64,000 nt of DNA from an uncultured Flavobacteriales bacterium (GCA_946480085.1 CAMLHZ010000013.1:42131-106130), one strand, 5' to 3'; positions 36,376 through 46,501 are shown, counted from the first letter of the stretch. Notes: a model not told the origin generated them from the letters alone. Translations and numbers: made by a program.

Positions 36376-37170
36376 ATGGAGCAATATCACAAATTACTAC
36401 AGCACATTTTAGACAACGGAACATTAAAAGGCGACAGAACCGGAACGGGAACTTTGTCTACTTTTGGTTACCAAATGCGTTTCGATTTAAGCAAAGGTTT
36501 TCCTGTACTTACAACTAAGAAATTGCATTTGCGTTCGATTATTCATGAGTTGTTGTGGTTTTTGAAAGGTGATAGCAACATTCAATACCTGAAGGAAAAC
36601 AATGTTTCCATTTGGGACGAATGGGCTGACGAAGATGGAAACCTAGGTCCGGTTTACGGTGTTCAATGGCGTTCATGGCCAACTCCAGAAGGCGGAACCA
36701 TTGACCAAATTGCAAACTTGATTGAACAAATCAAAAAGAATCCGAATTCACGTCGTTTGTTGGTGAACGCATGGAATGTTGCTTTGGTTGACCAAATGGC
36801 TTTACCACCTTGTCACACCATGTTTCAATTCTACGTTGCAGACGGAAAGTTAAGTTGTCAGCTTTACCAGCGTTCTGCAGATACATTTTTGGGAGTTCCA
36901 TTCAACATCGCTTCGTACGCCTTGCTTACAATGATGGTAGCACAGGTTTGTGATTTAGAACCAGGAGAATTCATTCATACACTTGGTGACGCGCATTTGT
37001 ACACGAACCATTTGGATCAGGCAAAATTGCAATTGGAAAGAGATTTCCGCGAATTGCCAACAATGAAGATCAATCCGAATATCAAAGACATTTTCGGGTT
37101 CACATACGAAGATTTTGAATTATTGAATTACGACCCGCATCCAACGATTAAGGCACCGATTGCGGTATAA
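36376..37170 (+). CDS. thyA: Thymidylate synthase
   Basis: A 264-aa ThyA, the same length as the E. coli enzyme. It methylates dUMP to dTMP with methylenetetrahydrofolate. The catalytic cysteine is Cys146 in [13 protein letters not shown]. Other signatures are [56 protein letters not shown] and the nucleotide-binding [20 protein letters not shown] at 36329-36336 could be its -7 promoter element. A terminator follows at 37220. No dihydrofolate reductase gene is adjacent. Confidence 0.97.
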   Translation: MEQYHKLLQHILDNGTLKGDRTGTGTLSTFGYQMRFDLSKGFPVLTTKKLHLRSIIHELLWFLKGDSNIQYLKENNVSIWDEWADEDGNLGPVYGVQWRSWPTPEGGTIDQIANLIEQIKKNPNSRRLLVNAWNVALVDQMALPPCHTMFQFYVADGKLSCQLYQRSADTFLGVPFNIASYALLTMMVAQVCDLEPGEFIHTLGDAHLYTNHLDQAKLQLERDFRELPTMKINPNIKDIFGFTYEDFELLNYDPHPTIKAPIAV

Positions 37171-37219
37171 TAGACTAAAAGATGTTGGACAAAAGACTCT
37201 AGACTAGTTCTTGTATACA

Positions 37220-37252
37220 AAAAAAGAGATTGAATATTTTCAATCTCTTTTT
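37220..37252. terminator. Bidirectional intrinsic terminator after thyA
   Basis: AAAAAGAGATTGAA pairs with TTCAATCTCTTTTT around a 3- to 4-nt loop, giving a T run on either strand. It lies between the ends of convergent thyA and recQ. Confidence 0.88.
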
Positions 37253-37363
37253 CGTTTTATTTCATCTTCATTCCATTAATAACTCACGCCTGAATTTCAT
37301 ATCAAGCATTCCGCATTCATAAAGTCTATTGTCTTTAATCCTGAAGCGCAGCGGTCTTAATGT

Positions 37364-39544
37364 CTAATTCGCCATTTCACTCATAAACTTAATGCGCATC
37401 AGGCGCAACTCCTCTTCGGTATAATCACCGTCGAATTCATGATAAGCCGTTTTCAGATCATCTGTCTCTGCTTCAGAGAAATAATCATAGATTTCCTCCT
37501 GATTTTCCTGATCCAGGATATCGTCGATGTAATAATTGATGTTGACGCGTGTTCCTGAAGAAACAATAGCTTCAATTTCCTCAATTACCTCATCCATCGA
37601 TTTCCCTTGTGCCCTTCCTATATCTTCCAAAGGCAGCTTTCTGTCAATGTTCTGAATCAACTGAACCTTTAATCCGGATTTATTTATCAGTGATTTCACC
37701 ACCAAATCTTGCGGACGCTCAATATCATTGTCAGTAACGTAAGTTGCGATCAATTCCAAAAATGGTTCTCCATATCGCTGAGCCTTTCCTGTTCCAACAC
37801 CAATACAATTGGTCAATTCATCCATTGTGATCGGATATTGGAAACACATATCTTTCAATGTTGGTTCCTGGAAAATCACGAACGGTGGAATATTGTTTTG
37901 TTTCGAAATTTGCTTTCTCAGATCAACAAGTAAATCATAAAGCACTTCATCAAAAGCACCTCCTTTTCCACTTAAAACAGCACTATCATCATCATCACTT
38001 GCCGAATAATCGTGTTGTTTCAATAATGTATACGGTTCAGGTTTCGCTAAGAAAGCTTTTCCTTTTTCAGTGAACTTCAGTGTTCCGTAAGTTTCAATGT
38101 CTTTATACAGGAAACCACCCACAACCGTTTGGCGAATTACGGCATTCCAGAAATGTTCATCTCTTTCTTTGCCACAACCAAACATTGGATCTAAGTCATG
38201 CTTATAACTCTTAATTTCCGCCGTAACAGCACCAGAAAGGAAAGCACAAACATGTTTCGACTTTTGCTGTTCGTGCATCAAGCCAACCACCTGAAGCAAT
38301 TGTGAAACAAACTCCTGACCTTCGAATCGTTCACGTGGATGTTTACAATTATCGCACATTTCATTACACCCTTTCTCATCGAAAGTTTCACCGAAATAAT
38401 GCAAAATAAATTTACGTCTACAAACAGATGTTTCAGAATAAGAAACAATTTCACTCAGCAACTGTTTTCCAATTTCTTGTTCAGCAACAGGTTTGCCCTG
38501 AAGAAACTTCTCCAATTTCTCGATATCCTTATAACTGTAGAAGGTGATACATTCACCAACTCCGCCATCTCGTCCTGCCCTACCCGTTTCCTGGTAATAA
38601 CTCTCCAATGACTTTGGAATATCGTGATGAATCACAAAACGAACATCTGGCTTATCGATTCCCATTCCAAATGCAATAGTTGCAACAATTACGTCCACAT
38701 CTTCCATCAAGAACATGTCCTGATGTTTTGCGCGTGTTCCGGCATCTAATCCGGCGTGATATGCCAACGCATTTATTCCGTTCACCTGAAGTAATTCGGC
38801 CATTTCTTCCACTTTCTTACGTGAAAGACAATAGATGATCCCGGATTTTCCTTCTCGCTGACGGATGTATTTTATAATTTCTTTTTCAACTTGTCGCTTC
38901 GGACGAATCTCGTAAAACAGGTTATCTCTATTGAACGATGACTTATACAACTTAGCGTCGAGCATATTCAGGTTTTTCTGAATATCCAGCTGAACTTTTG
39001 GTGTTGCTGTAGCCGTTAACGCAATAATCGGAACATCAGAAATTCGCTCGAAGATCTCACGTAATCTACGGTATTCAGGTCTGAAGTCATGACCCCATTC
39101 AGAAATACAGTGTGCTTCATCAATGGCAAAGAACGAAATGGGAACTGAAGTTAGAAATTCAATGTTCTCTTCCTTCGTCAACGATTCAGGTGCAACGTAA
39201 AGTAGTTTTGTTTTACCTGTTTGAATATCCTCCTTAACCTTATTGATTTCGGTTTTCGTCAAAGACGAGTTTAAAAAATGAGCGATTGAGTTGTGGTCAC
39301 TGACATTTCGAATCGCATCCACCTGATTCTTCATCAAAGCAATCAAAGGAGATACGACAATAGCGGTTCCTTCAGAAATAAGTGCCGGAAGTTGGTAGCA
39401 AAGTGATTTACCACCACCAGTTGGCATAATTACGAAGGTGTTTTTCTTATTAAGAACATTAGAAATAATTTCTTCCTGTTGTCCCTTAAAACTGTCAAAA
39501 CCAAAAAACGTACGTAGGGCAACCTTAAGATCTGTTTGCGCCAT
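37364..39544 (-). CDS. recQ: ATP-dependent DNA helicase RecQ
   Basis: A 726-aa 3'-5' DNA helicase of recombination repair. Domain order: helicase core with FIMPTGGGKSLCYQLPAL (Walker A), DEAHCISEWGHDFRPEY (DEAH box) and QETGRAGRDG (motif VI); RQC zinc-binding part with CRRKFILHYFGETF and CNEMCDNC; winged helix (residues about 415-520); and a C-terminal HRDC domain (LYDLLVDLRKQISKQNNIPP), followed by an acidic tail. ATG at 39544 is preferred to the in-frame TTG four codons upstream. Confidence 0.94.
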   Translation of the reverse strand: MAQTDLKVALRTFFGFDSFKGQQEEIISNVLNKKNTFVIMPTGGGKSLCYQLPALISEGTAIVVSPLIALMKNQVDAIRNVSDHNSIAHFLNSSLTKTEINKVKEDIQTGKTKLLYVAPESLTKEENIEFLTSVPISFFAIDEAHCISEWGHDFRPEYRRLREIFERISDVPIIALTATATPKVQLDIQKNLNMLDAKLYKSSFNRDNLFYEIRPKRQVEKEIIKYIRQREGKSGIIYCLSRKKVEEMAELLQVNGINALAYHAGLDAGTRAKHQDMFLMEDVDVIVATIAFGMGIDKPDVRFVIHHDIPKSLESYYQETGRAGRDGGVGECITFYSYKDIEKLEKFLQGKPVAEQEIGKQLLSEIVSYSETSVCRRKFILHYFGETFDEKGCNEMCDNCKHPRERFEGQEFVSQLLQVVGLMHEQQKSKHVCAFLSGAVTAEIKSYKHDLDPMFGCGKERDEHFWNAVIRQTVVGGFLYKDIETYGTLKFTEKGKAFLAKPEPYTLLKQHDYSASDDDDSAVLSGKGGAFDEVLYDLLVDLRKQISKQNNIPPFVIFQEPTLKDMCFQYPITMDELTNCIGVGTGKAQRYGEPFLELIATYVTDNDIERPQDLVVKSLINKSGLKVQLIQNIDRKLPLEDIGRAQGKSMDEVIEEIEAIVSSGTRVNINYYIDDILDQENQEEIYDYFSEAETDDLKTAYHEFDGDYTEEELRLMRIKFMSEMAN

Positions 39545-39726
39545 ATAGTCTGTCAATTTGTATAATGTGTATTAGTAAAGATACGTTGAATTCATGGAGA
39601 ATCGATTCGTATTCTGCTTTCTGACTAAAAATACATGAATAAGTCAAGATAAACAAACTATTATGCAAAGATTATCACCTAATTTTCACATCCCGAAAGA
39701 GGATCAAGTGTTCAAAAGCCTAAAAG

Positions 39727-39773
39727 TTCAATTGAACGTACTTCATTTTTAAACATTTGAACGTATTGAACGT
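39727..39773. repeat. Three TTGAACGTA-type boxes upstream of tatC
   Basis: TTGAACGTA at 39732-39740 (within the palindrome TTCAATTGAA) and 39757-39765, and TTGAACGTT at 39766-39774. They lie 20-60 bases upstream of the -33 element of the tatC promoter and could be a regulator-binding site. Confidence 0.5.
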
Positions 39774-39792
39774 TTTTAAACCCTAACAAGCG

Positions 39793-39821
39793 TTGGATTT
39801 GTGTTTTGTTGTGTACTTTTG
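39793..39821 (+). promoter_or_regulatory. Bacteroidota-type promoter of tatC
   Basis: TTG (39793-39795), 18-bp spacer, TACTTTTG (39814-39821), a full match to TAnnTTTG. The ATG is at 39837, so the leader would be about ten bases. Confidence 0.82.
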
Positions 39822-39836
39822 TGCCTCAATTGAATT

Positions 39837-40649
39837 ATGAGTAGCGAAGAAGGTTCACAAATGTCGTTTTTACAGCATCTAGAGGAGTTGCGTTGGCGTT
39901 TGGTTAGATGTGCCATTGCTATTTTAATTCTCGCTGTTGCAATTTGGTGGAATCAGGAATGGATCATGAACAATGTGTTCCTTTCAATGGCTAAACCGGA
40001 ATTTGTATCGTTTAAGTTCTTTTGCCAATACATGAACTTCATGTGTATGGACAAGATTCCGGTGAACTTTCAGTCCACAACAATGAGCGGACAATTCTCC
40101 TACGCTCTTTGGATGAGTATACTCGGTGGAGTTGTAGTTGCGTTTCCATTCATCTTCTATCAGCTTTGGTCATTTGTAAAACCAGGACTAAAGACAAATG
40201 AAAGAAAGATGGTTAAAGGAATTGTCTTCTATGTCAGCGTACTTTTCTTCTTAGGTATTCTTTTCGGTTATTTCATTGTGGCACCAATGAGTGTCCAGTT
40301 CTTTGGAACGTACCGAATGTCCGATCAAATCAAGAATAACTTCGGGATTGCTGATTTCATGAGTACCGTTCTTTCAACCGTATTCTATTCTGGACTTTTC
40401 TTTTTACTTCCAATTCTGTGTTATATCCTTGCAAAAATTGGAATTGTTTCTAGTGGTTTCCTAAAGAAATATAGAAAACATGCTATTGTTGTGGTACTTA
40501 TTCTTGCTGCAATCATCACTCCTCCAGACATGATTTCACAGCTGATTGTGTCTCTTCCAATTCTAATTCTTTACGAGATTGGAATTCTGGTAACGAAAAG
40601 CGTTGAGGCTAAAAGACGCCGTGAAGAGATGAGAGAAGGTCAAAAATAA
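39837..40649 (+). CDS. tatC: Sec-independent protein translocase TatC
   Basis: A 270-aa TatC with six membrane helices, the receptor component of the twin-arginine translocase for folded proteins. The cytoplasmic start MSFLQHLEELRWRLVRC carries the conserved Glu-Glu-Leu-Arg of the signal-peptide site, and AFPFIFYQLWSFVKPGL (about residues 101-117) the conserved Pro and Glu/Lys region after helix 2; AAIITPPDMISQL is the final conserved loop. TatA is not adjacent. A promoter with short leader precedes it. Confidence 0.95.
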   Translation: MSSEEGSQMSFLQHLEELRWRLVRCAIAILILAVAIWWNQEWIMNNVFLSMAKPEFVSFKFFCQYMNFMCMDKIPVNFQSTTMSGQFSYALWMSILGGVVVAFPFIFYQLWSFVKPGLKTNERKMVKGIVFYVSVLFFLGILFGYFIVAPMSVQFFGTYRMSDQIKNNFGIADFMSTVLSTVFYSGLFFLLPILCYILAKIGIVSSGFLKKYRKHAIVVVLILAAIITPPDMISQLIVSLPILILYEIGILVTKSVEAKRRREEMREGQK

Positions 40650-40741
40650 CTTGACTTAACTGTTTACTTGCATTCAGCAAGTTATCCTTTGGTATTTTTA
40701 ACGTGATAAAACCCTGATTTTTCGTAGATTTATCACGAATT

Positions 40742-43201
40742 ATGCAGAAACTTCTCCTATTCCTCATTTTGGTTTGCACTTCCCTTGTTATACATGGTCA
40801 GCAAACTATTGTTTCGGGTACCGTAAAGGACGCTGAAACAGGCGAGGTTTTCCCCGGAGTTACTGTTCGTTTCAAGGATTCTAAAATTGGTACAGTTACT
40901 GACAGCATTGGAAATTATTACATTGCCACTTATTATGCTACAGACAGTATTCAGTTTTACGCACCCGAATACAAGATCATTAATAAACATGTCAATTTAG
41001 ATCAACCACAAGTGATTGACATTACCATGGTCATTGACGAGAAGGAAATGAATGAAGTTGAAATTTCCGCTCCCGAAGAACTATTATCGACGAAAATCAT
41101 TAAGCGCGTTATTGCCAATAAACCCATTAACAACAAGGAAAAGCTAGATTCTTACGGGTACGAACTCTACAATAAAATTCAGATTGACCTCAACAATATT
41201 GGTGATAAATTCACTGAGCGAGGATTAGTAAAACGTTTGGATTTGGTAATGAGTTACCTCGATTCATCAGAGAATGAAAAAGCGTTTCTTCCAGTGCTCT
41301 TGAGCGAGAATATTTCTGAATTCTACTACCAGAATAAGCCGACCAAAAAGAAAGAAACGGTTTCTGCAACACGCATTTCAGGAGTAGAGAATGTACAGCT
41401 AAACCAGTTTTTGGGTGAAATGTATCTGGATTTCAATATCTATGACAATTACCTGAATCTGTTCCAAAAAGCCTTTGTCTCTCCGGTAGCGAATTTTGCT
41501 AGAACTTATTACAAATATGTACTGATCGATTCGTCTTTCGTTGATAACGATTGGTGTTACCACATCAAATTCTCACCAAAACGCACTGGCGACATGACCT
41601 TTGAAGGCGAGATGTGGATCAACGACACCACTTACGCCATCAAACAGATCAAAGCCAATATATCACCCTCGGCAAACATTAATTATGTTCAGGACCTGTA
41701 TCTGGAACATCACTTCGATCAGGTAGAGAAAGAAGTTTGGATGCTTACAGAAGAGAAAATGATCATCGACCTGAAGATCACCAAGGGAACGGATATTTAT
41801 GGCTTTTATGGTCGGAAATACAGCTCTCGGAAAGACTTCCAGATCAACCAGAAATACAAGGATGATTTCTTTAAATCTGACAATACGGTTAGTTTTGAGG
41901 AAGGCGCTAAAACAAGGGATGATGCTTATTGGGCACAGCACAGACATAAACCTTTAAGCAAACAGGAAAACGGAATCGACCAAATGGTTGACTCGCTGAA
42001 CAAAGACCCGTTCTTTAAATTTCTGAAGAACTTCACTTACATGGTTTCGAGCGGTTATTATCCGTTTGGAAAAATTGAAGTAGGATCTGTACATGCACTT
42101 GTTGCATTTAACCCAGTGGAAAGTTTCAGAACCGGTTTTGCAATTCGAACATCCAACGATTTTTCAAGAAAGCTGGAACTCGGAGGTAGATTGTACTACG
42201 GATTTGGAGATGAACGATTCAAATATGCCGCTACGCTGCGTTTGAACTTATCGCCCAAGAAACGAACCTTGCTCAACGGGTATTACGTTTACGATATCGA
42301 GCAACTTGGGCTTTCACCAACTGCCGCTTCGATAGGGAGTACTTTTGGTTCCATTTTCAGAACTGGTCCGTTGGATAAGTTAACCATGGTTGGGAAAGGT
42401 GGAATTACACTAGAGCGGGACTTGAAAAAAGATTTCATTCTTTACACAGGTTTGGAGTGGAAAGAATATACTGCTCTTGGATTGGCGAGTTATGAGCGCT
42501 ACAACAATGAAGGCGCAATTGAAAACATCAAACGTATCCAAACTGCTGAAGCTACTGTGCGTTTACGTTACTGTAAAGATGAAGAGTTCCTTTCAGGAGC
42601 TTTCGACCGAACAGCTTTACCTTCACCTCATCCTGTGTTCAGTGTACAGGGAATTTTTGGTGTAAAAGGTGTATTTGGCAGCGATTACGATTACCAGAAG
42701 ATCGAGTTCAGTATGGAACATTACAGAAACATTGGTGTTCTTGGTCGTTTGCGTTATGGTGTTTCTGCAGGATACATCAATGGAATTGCTGCTTATCCGT
42801 TTTTGAAAGTACATGAAGGAAGTCAGAGTTACTGGTTGTACACCAACTCATTCAACAGAATGGCTTACTTCGAGTTTATTTCCGATAAATATGTGGGAGC
42901 ATTCGTTGAGCAGCATTGGCAAGGATTGTTCTTCGATCGAATTCCACTAGTAAAAAAATTAAAGTGGCGATTAGTAACAACAGGTCGAATGGCATACGGA
43001 AGTTTATCTGAACGTCACACAAGTGCCATGTTGATTCCGGATTTCGTTCGCCGATTTGGTTACACACCTTATCTTGAAGCTTCCGTTGGTATTGAAAACA
43101 TTTTCAAAGTTGGTCGTATTGACGTTGTTTGGCGACTAACACATTTATACGAAGGAATTTCGCCCATTGGAATCAGAGCCCGGTGGTCACTTAATTTTTA
43201 A
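40742..43201 (+). CDS. DUF5686 outer-membrane-type protein with carboxypeptidase-regulatory-like domain
   Basis: An 819-aa exported protein. After the signal peptide (LLFLILVCTSLVIHGQ) comes a carboxypeptidase-regulatory-like beta domain (VSGTVKDAETGEVFPGVTVR, about residues 24-43). The rest matches the DUF5686 family: IIKRVIANKPINNKEKLDSY, LSENISEFYYQNKP, FEGEMWINDTTYAIKQI, and a C-terminal series of amphipathic strands ending IRARWSLNF, as expected of a beta barrel. Members are presumed outer-membrane proteins of unknown function in Bacteroidota. It lies 92 bases after tatC. Confidence 0.88.
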   Translation: MQKLLLFLILVCTSLVIHGQQTIVSGTVKDAETGEVFPGVTVRFKDSKIGTVTDSIGNYYIATYYATDSIQFYAPEYKIINKHVNLDQPQVIDITMVIDEKEMNEVEISAPEELLSTKIIKRVIANKPINNKEKLDSYGYELYNKIQIDLNNIGDKFTERGLVKRLDLVMSYLDSSENEKAFLPVLLSENISEFYYQNKPTKKKETVSATRISGVENVQLNQFLGEMYLDFNIYDNYLNLFQKAFVSPVANFARTYYKYVLIDSSFVDNDWCYHIKFSPKRTGDMTFEGEMWINDTTYAIKQIKANISPSANINYVQDLYLEHHFDQVEKEVWMLTEEKMIIDLKITKGTDIYGFYGRKYSSRKDFQINQKYKDDFFKSDNTVSFEEGAKTRDDAYWAQHRHKPLSKQENGIDQMVDSLNKDPFFKFLKNFTYMVSSGYYPFGKIEVGSVHALVAFNPVESFRTGFAIRTSNDFSRKLELGGRLYYGFGDERFKYAATLRLNLSPKKRTLLNGYYVYDIEQLGLSPTAASIGSTFGSIFRTGPLDKLTMVGKGGITLERDLKKDFILYTGLEWKEYTALGLASYERYNNEGAIENIKRIQTAEATVRLRYCKDEEFLSGAFDRTALPSPHPVFSVQGIFGVKGVFGSDYDYQKIEFSMEHYRNIGVLGRLRYGVSAGYINGIAAYPFLKVHEGSQSYWLYTNSFNRMAYFEFISDKYVGAFVEQHWQGLFFDRIPLVKKLKWRLVTTGRMAYGSLSERHTSAMLIPDFVRRFGYTPYLEASVGIENIFKVGRIDVVWRLTHLYEGISPIGIRARWSLNF

Positions 43202-43216
43202 TCAAATCAATCTCAA

Positions 43217-43975
43217 ATGCACCTCTTAGGTTATTTCTATCAATATTACTATCTGGTATTAATTCTACAAGCTATCTGCGTTTTTCATTGTGTACGAAAA
43301 GGAAATACACAGCAATGGATTTGGCTGATCGTATTCTTACCGGCAATTGGCTGTTTGATTTATTTATTTACCGAAGTCATAACAAAACGTGACGTTGGAA
43401 CAGTTACCAGTGCTATTGACACCGTTGTTCGTCCGACAGGAAGAATAAAGGATTTGGAACAAGCCTTTGAGTTCTCTACAAGTTTTGAAAACAGATTGAC
43501 ACTTGCAAAAGCCTACGCTGATGGTGGAAGAACCGACGATGCCATTCAACTTTTGGAGGAAGGAAAGCAAGGAATTTTTGTGAACGACCCACAGCTAAAT
43601 ATGCATTTGATTGGTGTTTATTCAACAAAGCAGAATTACCCCAAAATTTGCGAGATTGCACCACAACTTTCCAATCAGAAGATTTTCCACAAGTCTCGTG
43701 AACGCATTTTATATGCCTACGCTTTGGAACAAACAGGAAAGATAGATGCCGCTGAACAAGAACTGGCCGTTTTTCAAAGCAGGTATTCCGATTTCGAAGG
43801 GAAGTTCAGTTACGCTTCTTTTTTGGTAAGAAACAATAGACAAAATGAAGCAATTTCCTTACTAGAGGAAGTGAATACTGAATCGTCAAAAATGACAAGA
43901 GCAGAACGACGCAATCACAATCATTGGATCAAGGAAGGCTTGGATCTGCTTAGTGAATTGAAAAAGAAACAATAA
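43217..43975 (+). CDS. Membrane-anchored TPR protein
   Basis: A 252-aa protein. The first 60 residues hold two hydrophobic segments (YYLVLILQAICVFHCVR and WIWLIVFLPAIGCLIYLF), resembling the phospholipase D-nuclease N-terminal (PLDc_N) membrane module. Residues about 85-250 form helical TPR-like repeats (RLTLAKAYADGGRTDDAIQL, RILYAYALEQTGKIDAAEQE). It begins 15 bases after the DUF5686 gene. Its TAA stop is inside a 20-bp perfect hairpin. Function unknown; a scaffold role is plausible from TPRs. Confidence 0.78.
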   Translation: MHLLGYFYQYYYLVLILQAICVFHCVRKGNTQQWIWLIVFLPAIGCLIYLFTEVITKRDVGTVTSAIDTVVRPTGRIKDLEQAFEFSTSFENRLTLAKAYADGGRTDDAIQLLEEGKQGIFVNDPQLNMHLIGVYSTKQNYPKICEIAPQLSNQKIFHKSRERILYAYALEQTGKIDAAEQELAVFQSRYSDFEGKFSYASFLVRNNRQNEAISLLEEVNTESSKMTRAERRNHNHWIKEGLDLLSELKKKQ

Positions 43976-44014
43976 ACGGTAGGGGCGAATGATTATTCGC
44001 CCCTACCGTTTATT
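43971..44014. repeat. Perfect 20-bp hairpin covering two stop codons
   Basis: AATAAACGGTAGGGGCGAAT pairs exactly with 43995-44014 across a GATT loop. The stop of the plus-strand TPR gene (43973-43975) and the last codons and stop of the convergent T9SS gene (43993-44014) lie inside it. It likely acts as a shared transcript end, though it lacks a T run; a related palindrome is at 44982. Confidence 0.85.
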
Positions 44015-44895
44015 GCAATCTTTTGAACTGAATTAATTCCTTCCTCATTCAACATGTGCAGGAAATAAATTCCCGCCGTGAATTTAGATACATCAACAAT
44101 TGTTTGCTTATCAGCAAGACCGTATGACATTAATTTTCCAGCTGAATCATAACACAACCATTTAATATTGCTCGTTGCATCAATAACCAACTGTTCACCT
44201 GCCGGATTTGGATAGACGTTCATTTCCGAATTACTCAATTCGTCAGTTCCAAGACTCATATATTGTGGCTCAGGAAAATCTGATGGATCAAAACCACTTT
44301 GGAAACATACAGAATCTCCCAAACGGTAATAACACACCATACTTTCGTTTCCTTCAACACCAACTGCGCATGTTGGACCAACATAACCTATTCCTTCAGC
44401 AATTCCAGCAGCTGTCATATTATTAACCGCTCCGTAAAGATGCTTTACCGTTTGACCACCAATTGTCAGATAAACAATATTCTCTACATTGCAGTTAGCT
44501 CCTAAAGCAGGAAATGGATCTCCAATATTAGCTCCAGCCATGGAATCATTCATCAAATTGATCGATTCAGAACCATTGTAATAGTATACGAAATTGTGGT
44601 CATTATCTTCACGAACAAGACCTGGTCCGTAAAGCTGATATGTTTCATATTGCGGAGTTGAAAACGTAATGGTACGTACGTATCTGAATTGTTTGTAATA
44701 ATCCTGTCCGTTTATATTCGTATCACCATCCATGTAAGTTGTGGTGAAGGTTTCGTAACCATAAATGCCATTCCAGCCACCGCCATGATAATGCCACAAT
44801 GAACTGTAATCAAGGTAAACTGAATTGGTAATCTGTGCTCCGGAATTCATCGAAATCAAAGCAAATAATAACAGGCTTAGGTAAGTTTTTATCAT
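43993..44895 (-). CDS. Secreted protein with T9SS type A sorting domain
   Basis: A 300-aa protein with signal peptide (LSLLLFALISMNSGAQ). No catalytic domain is recognised in the middle, which is Tyr/Gly-rich (YSSLWHYHGGGWNGIYGYET). The C-terminal 75 residues are a T9SS sorting domain (MNVYPNPAGEQLVID, FTAGIYFLHML). The last residues (NGRGE) are encoded by the perfect hairpin at 43971-44014, so the original end may have been replaced by the repeat. Destination is the cell surface or medium. Confidence 0.85.
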   Translation of the reverse strand: MIKTYLSLLLFALISMNSGAQITNSVYLDYSSLWHYHGGGWNGIYGYETFTTTYMDGDTNINGQDYYKQFRYVRTITFSTPQYETYQLYGPGLVREDNDHNFVYYYNGSESINLMNDSMAGANIGDPFPALGANCNVENIVYLTIGGQTVKHLYGAVNNMTAAGIAEGIGYVGPTCAVGVEGNESMVCYYRLGDSVCFQSGFDPSDFPEPQYMSLGTDELSNSEMNVYPNPAGEQLVIDATSNIKWLCYDSAGKLMSYGLADKQTIVDVSKFTAGIYFLHMLNEEGINSVQKIAINGRGE

Positions 44896-44981
44896 GATAA
44901 ACTGAGTTTAAGTAGTAAACGGTAAGTATTCCCAATCGTTGCTGATGACTAGTCATTTTCATTTTAATTCTCATAAAGTAT

Positions 44982-45001
44982 GGGCGAAATGCATTTCGCC
45001 C
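44982..45001. repeat. Perfect palindrome GGGCGAAATGCATTTCGCCC
   Basis: A 20-nt perfect palindrome sharing the GGGGCGAA/TTCGCCCC core with the hairpin at 43971. It lies 25 bases upstream of the lptB start codon, in its probable leader. Confidence 0.8.
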
Positions 45002-45025
45002 CGACAGTACTCTATAAAACGAATA

Positions 45026-45769
45026 ATGCTTAACTTCACCACAGTGAAACTCTATACAGAAGATATCAAAAAGACCTATAAAGGTAGGAACGTTGTAAAA
45101 GGCGTTAGTGTGGAAGTGAGTCAAGGAGAAATTGTTGGTTTGCTTGGACCAAATGGTGCGGGAAAAACAACTTCATTCTACATGATGGTTGGTTTGGTGA
45201 AACCAGACGAAGGAAAAGTATTTCTTGACGATACGGAAATCACACAATATCCAATGTATCGAAGATCACAACTTGGAATTGGCTATTTGCCACAAGAAGT
45301 TTCCGTTTTCCGAAAATTGACCGTTGAAGATAATATCCTGGCCATTTTGGAAATGACAGATTTAACAAAACCGCAGCGCAAAGAGAAACTGGAACAACTG
45401 CTGGAAGAATTTTCGTTGACCAAGGTTCGAAAGAATCTCGGAAACCGATTATCTGGTGGTGAAAAACGCAGAACAGAAATCGCACGGGCATTGGCTACGA
45501 ATCCAAAGTTTGTGTTGTTGGATGAACCCTTTGCAGGAGTAGATCCAATTGCCGTAGAAGACATTCAAAGTATTGTTTCTGACTTACGCAAAAAGAACAT
45601 TGGGATCTTGATTACAGACCACAACGTTCAGGAAACACTTTCCATTACGGACCGAGCTTATATTCTGTTTGAAGGAAGCATCATCAGAGCTGGTTCAGCA
45701 GAAGATTTGGCGAACGACGAGATTGTAAGAAAGGTGTATCTTGGACAGAATTTCGTTTTGAGAAAATAG
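45026..45769 (+). CDS. lptB: LPS export ABC transporter ATP-binding protein LptB
   Basis: A 247-aa ABC ATPase that powers lipopolysaccharide extraction from the inner membrane with LptFG. Walker A is [19 protein letters not shown], the Q-loop [17 protein letters not shown] is typical of LptB, the signature is [15 protein letters not shown], Walker [20 protein letters not shown], and the H-loop [10 protein letters not shown]. These match LptB rather than branched-chain amino-acid ATPases. ATG at 45026 is preferred because the 29 extra upstream codons include the palindrome at 44982 and resemble nothing in LptB. LptF/G genes are not in the window. Confidence 0.92.
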   Translation: MLNFTTVKLYTEDIKKTYKGRNVVKGVSVEVSQGEIVGLLGPNGAGKTTSFYMMVGLVKPDEGKVFLDDTEITQYPMYRRSQLGIGYLPQEVSVFRKLTVEDNILAILEMTDLTKPQRKEKLEQLLEEFSLTKVRKNLGNRLSGGEKRRTEIARALATNPKFVLLDEPFAGVDPIAVEDIQSIVSDLRKKNIGILITDHNVQETLSITDRAYILFEGSIIRAGSAEDLANDEIVRKVYLGQNFVLRK

Positions 45770-45884
45770 GACTTCTCAAAAATTACCAATGACGAATTAC
45801 AAATTACAATTGGAATTGTCTTCGAAAGGACAACTCCTACTTCTCATTTATTCGTAATTTGTCAGTTGAAATTCATAATTAGCT

Positions 45885-46328
45885 ATGAGATATTCCGTAC
45901 AAACAACAATCAATGCACCCATTGACGAAGTCATTAAGCGTTTTGATAATATGGAAATGATGAAAGAATGGATGCCTAGTCTGGTTAGTTTCGAACATAT
46001 ATCAGGTGAACCTGGTCAGGTTGGAGCGAAATCAAAACTAACGCATCAAATGGGGAAACGTACCATCGAAATGATTGAGACCATAACTGAACGTGATCTT
46101 CCAAGATGTTTCAACGGAAATTATGTAGCTAAGGGTGTTTACAATGAGGTTGGAAATGCGTTTGAAGCAATTGATGAGAAAACGACTCGTTACGTCAGTG
46201 AGCAATATTTCCAGTTCAAGGGTGGAATGAAAGTAATTGGATTTCTTTTTCCGGGAGCATTCAAAAAGCAAAGCTTGAAATATCTGGAAGATTTTAAAGC
46301 ATTTGTGGAACGCGATTATAAACTGTAA
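45885..46328 (+). CDS. SRPBCC family protein
   Basis: A 147-aa protein of the START/polyketide-cyclase-like (SRPBCC) superfamily. The start YSVQTTINAPIDEVIKRFDN and the pattern MKEWMPSLVSFEHISGEPGQ are typical, with the C-terminal helix AFKKQSLKYLEDFKAFVERD closing a hydrophobic pocket. Such proteins bind small lipophilic ligands; the ligand is unknown. There is no enzyme motif. It stands alone, with a low-complexity inverted sequence upstream. Confidence 0.85.
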   Translation: MRYSVQTTINAPIDEVIKRFDNMEMMKEWMPSLVSFEHISGEPGQVGAKSKLTHQMGKRTIEMIETITERDLPRCFNGNYVAKGVYNEVGNAFEAIDEKTTRYVSEQYFQFKGGMKVIGFLFPGAFKKQSLKYLEDFKAFVERDYKL

Positions 46329-46501
46329 TTTTTCGGTGATTTCGTGAATTCATAAAATCATGAATTCATGAATACGTAAAATTACGAATTTTTCAATTTT
46401 TTCAGGGGTTCCAAGCGATCCACACTTCAAAGAAATTCGACCTATTCGCCGAATGTCTCGCTAAACGCCCCTACAATAGAAATTATCGAAGATAGACACA
46501 C

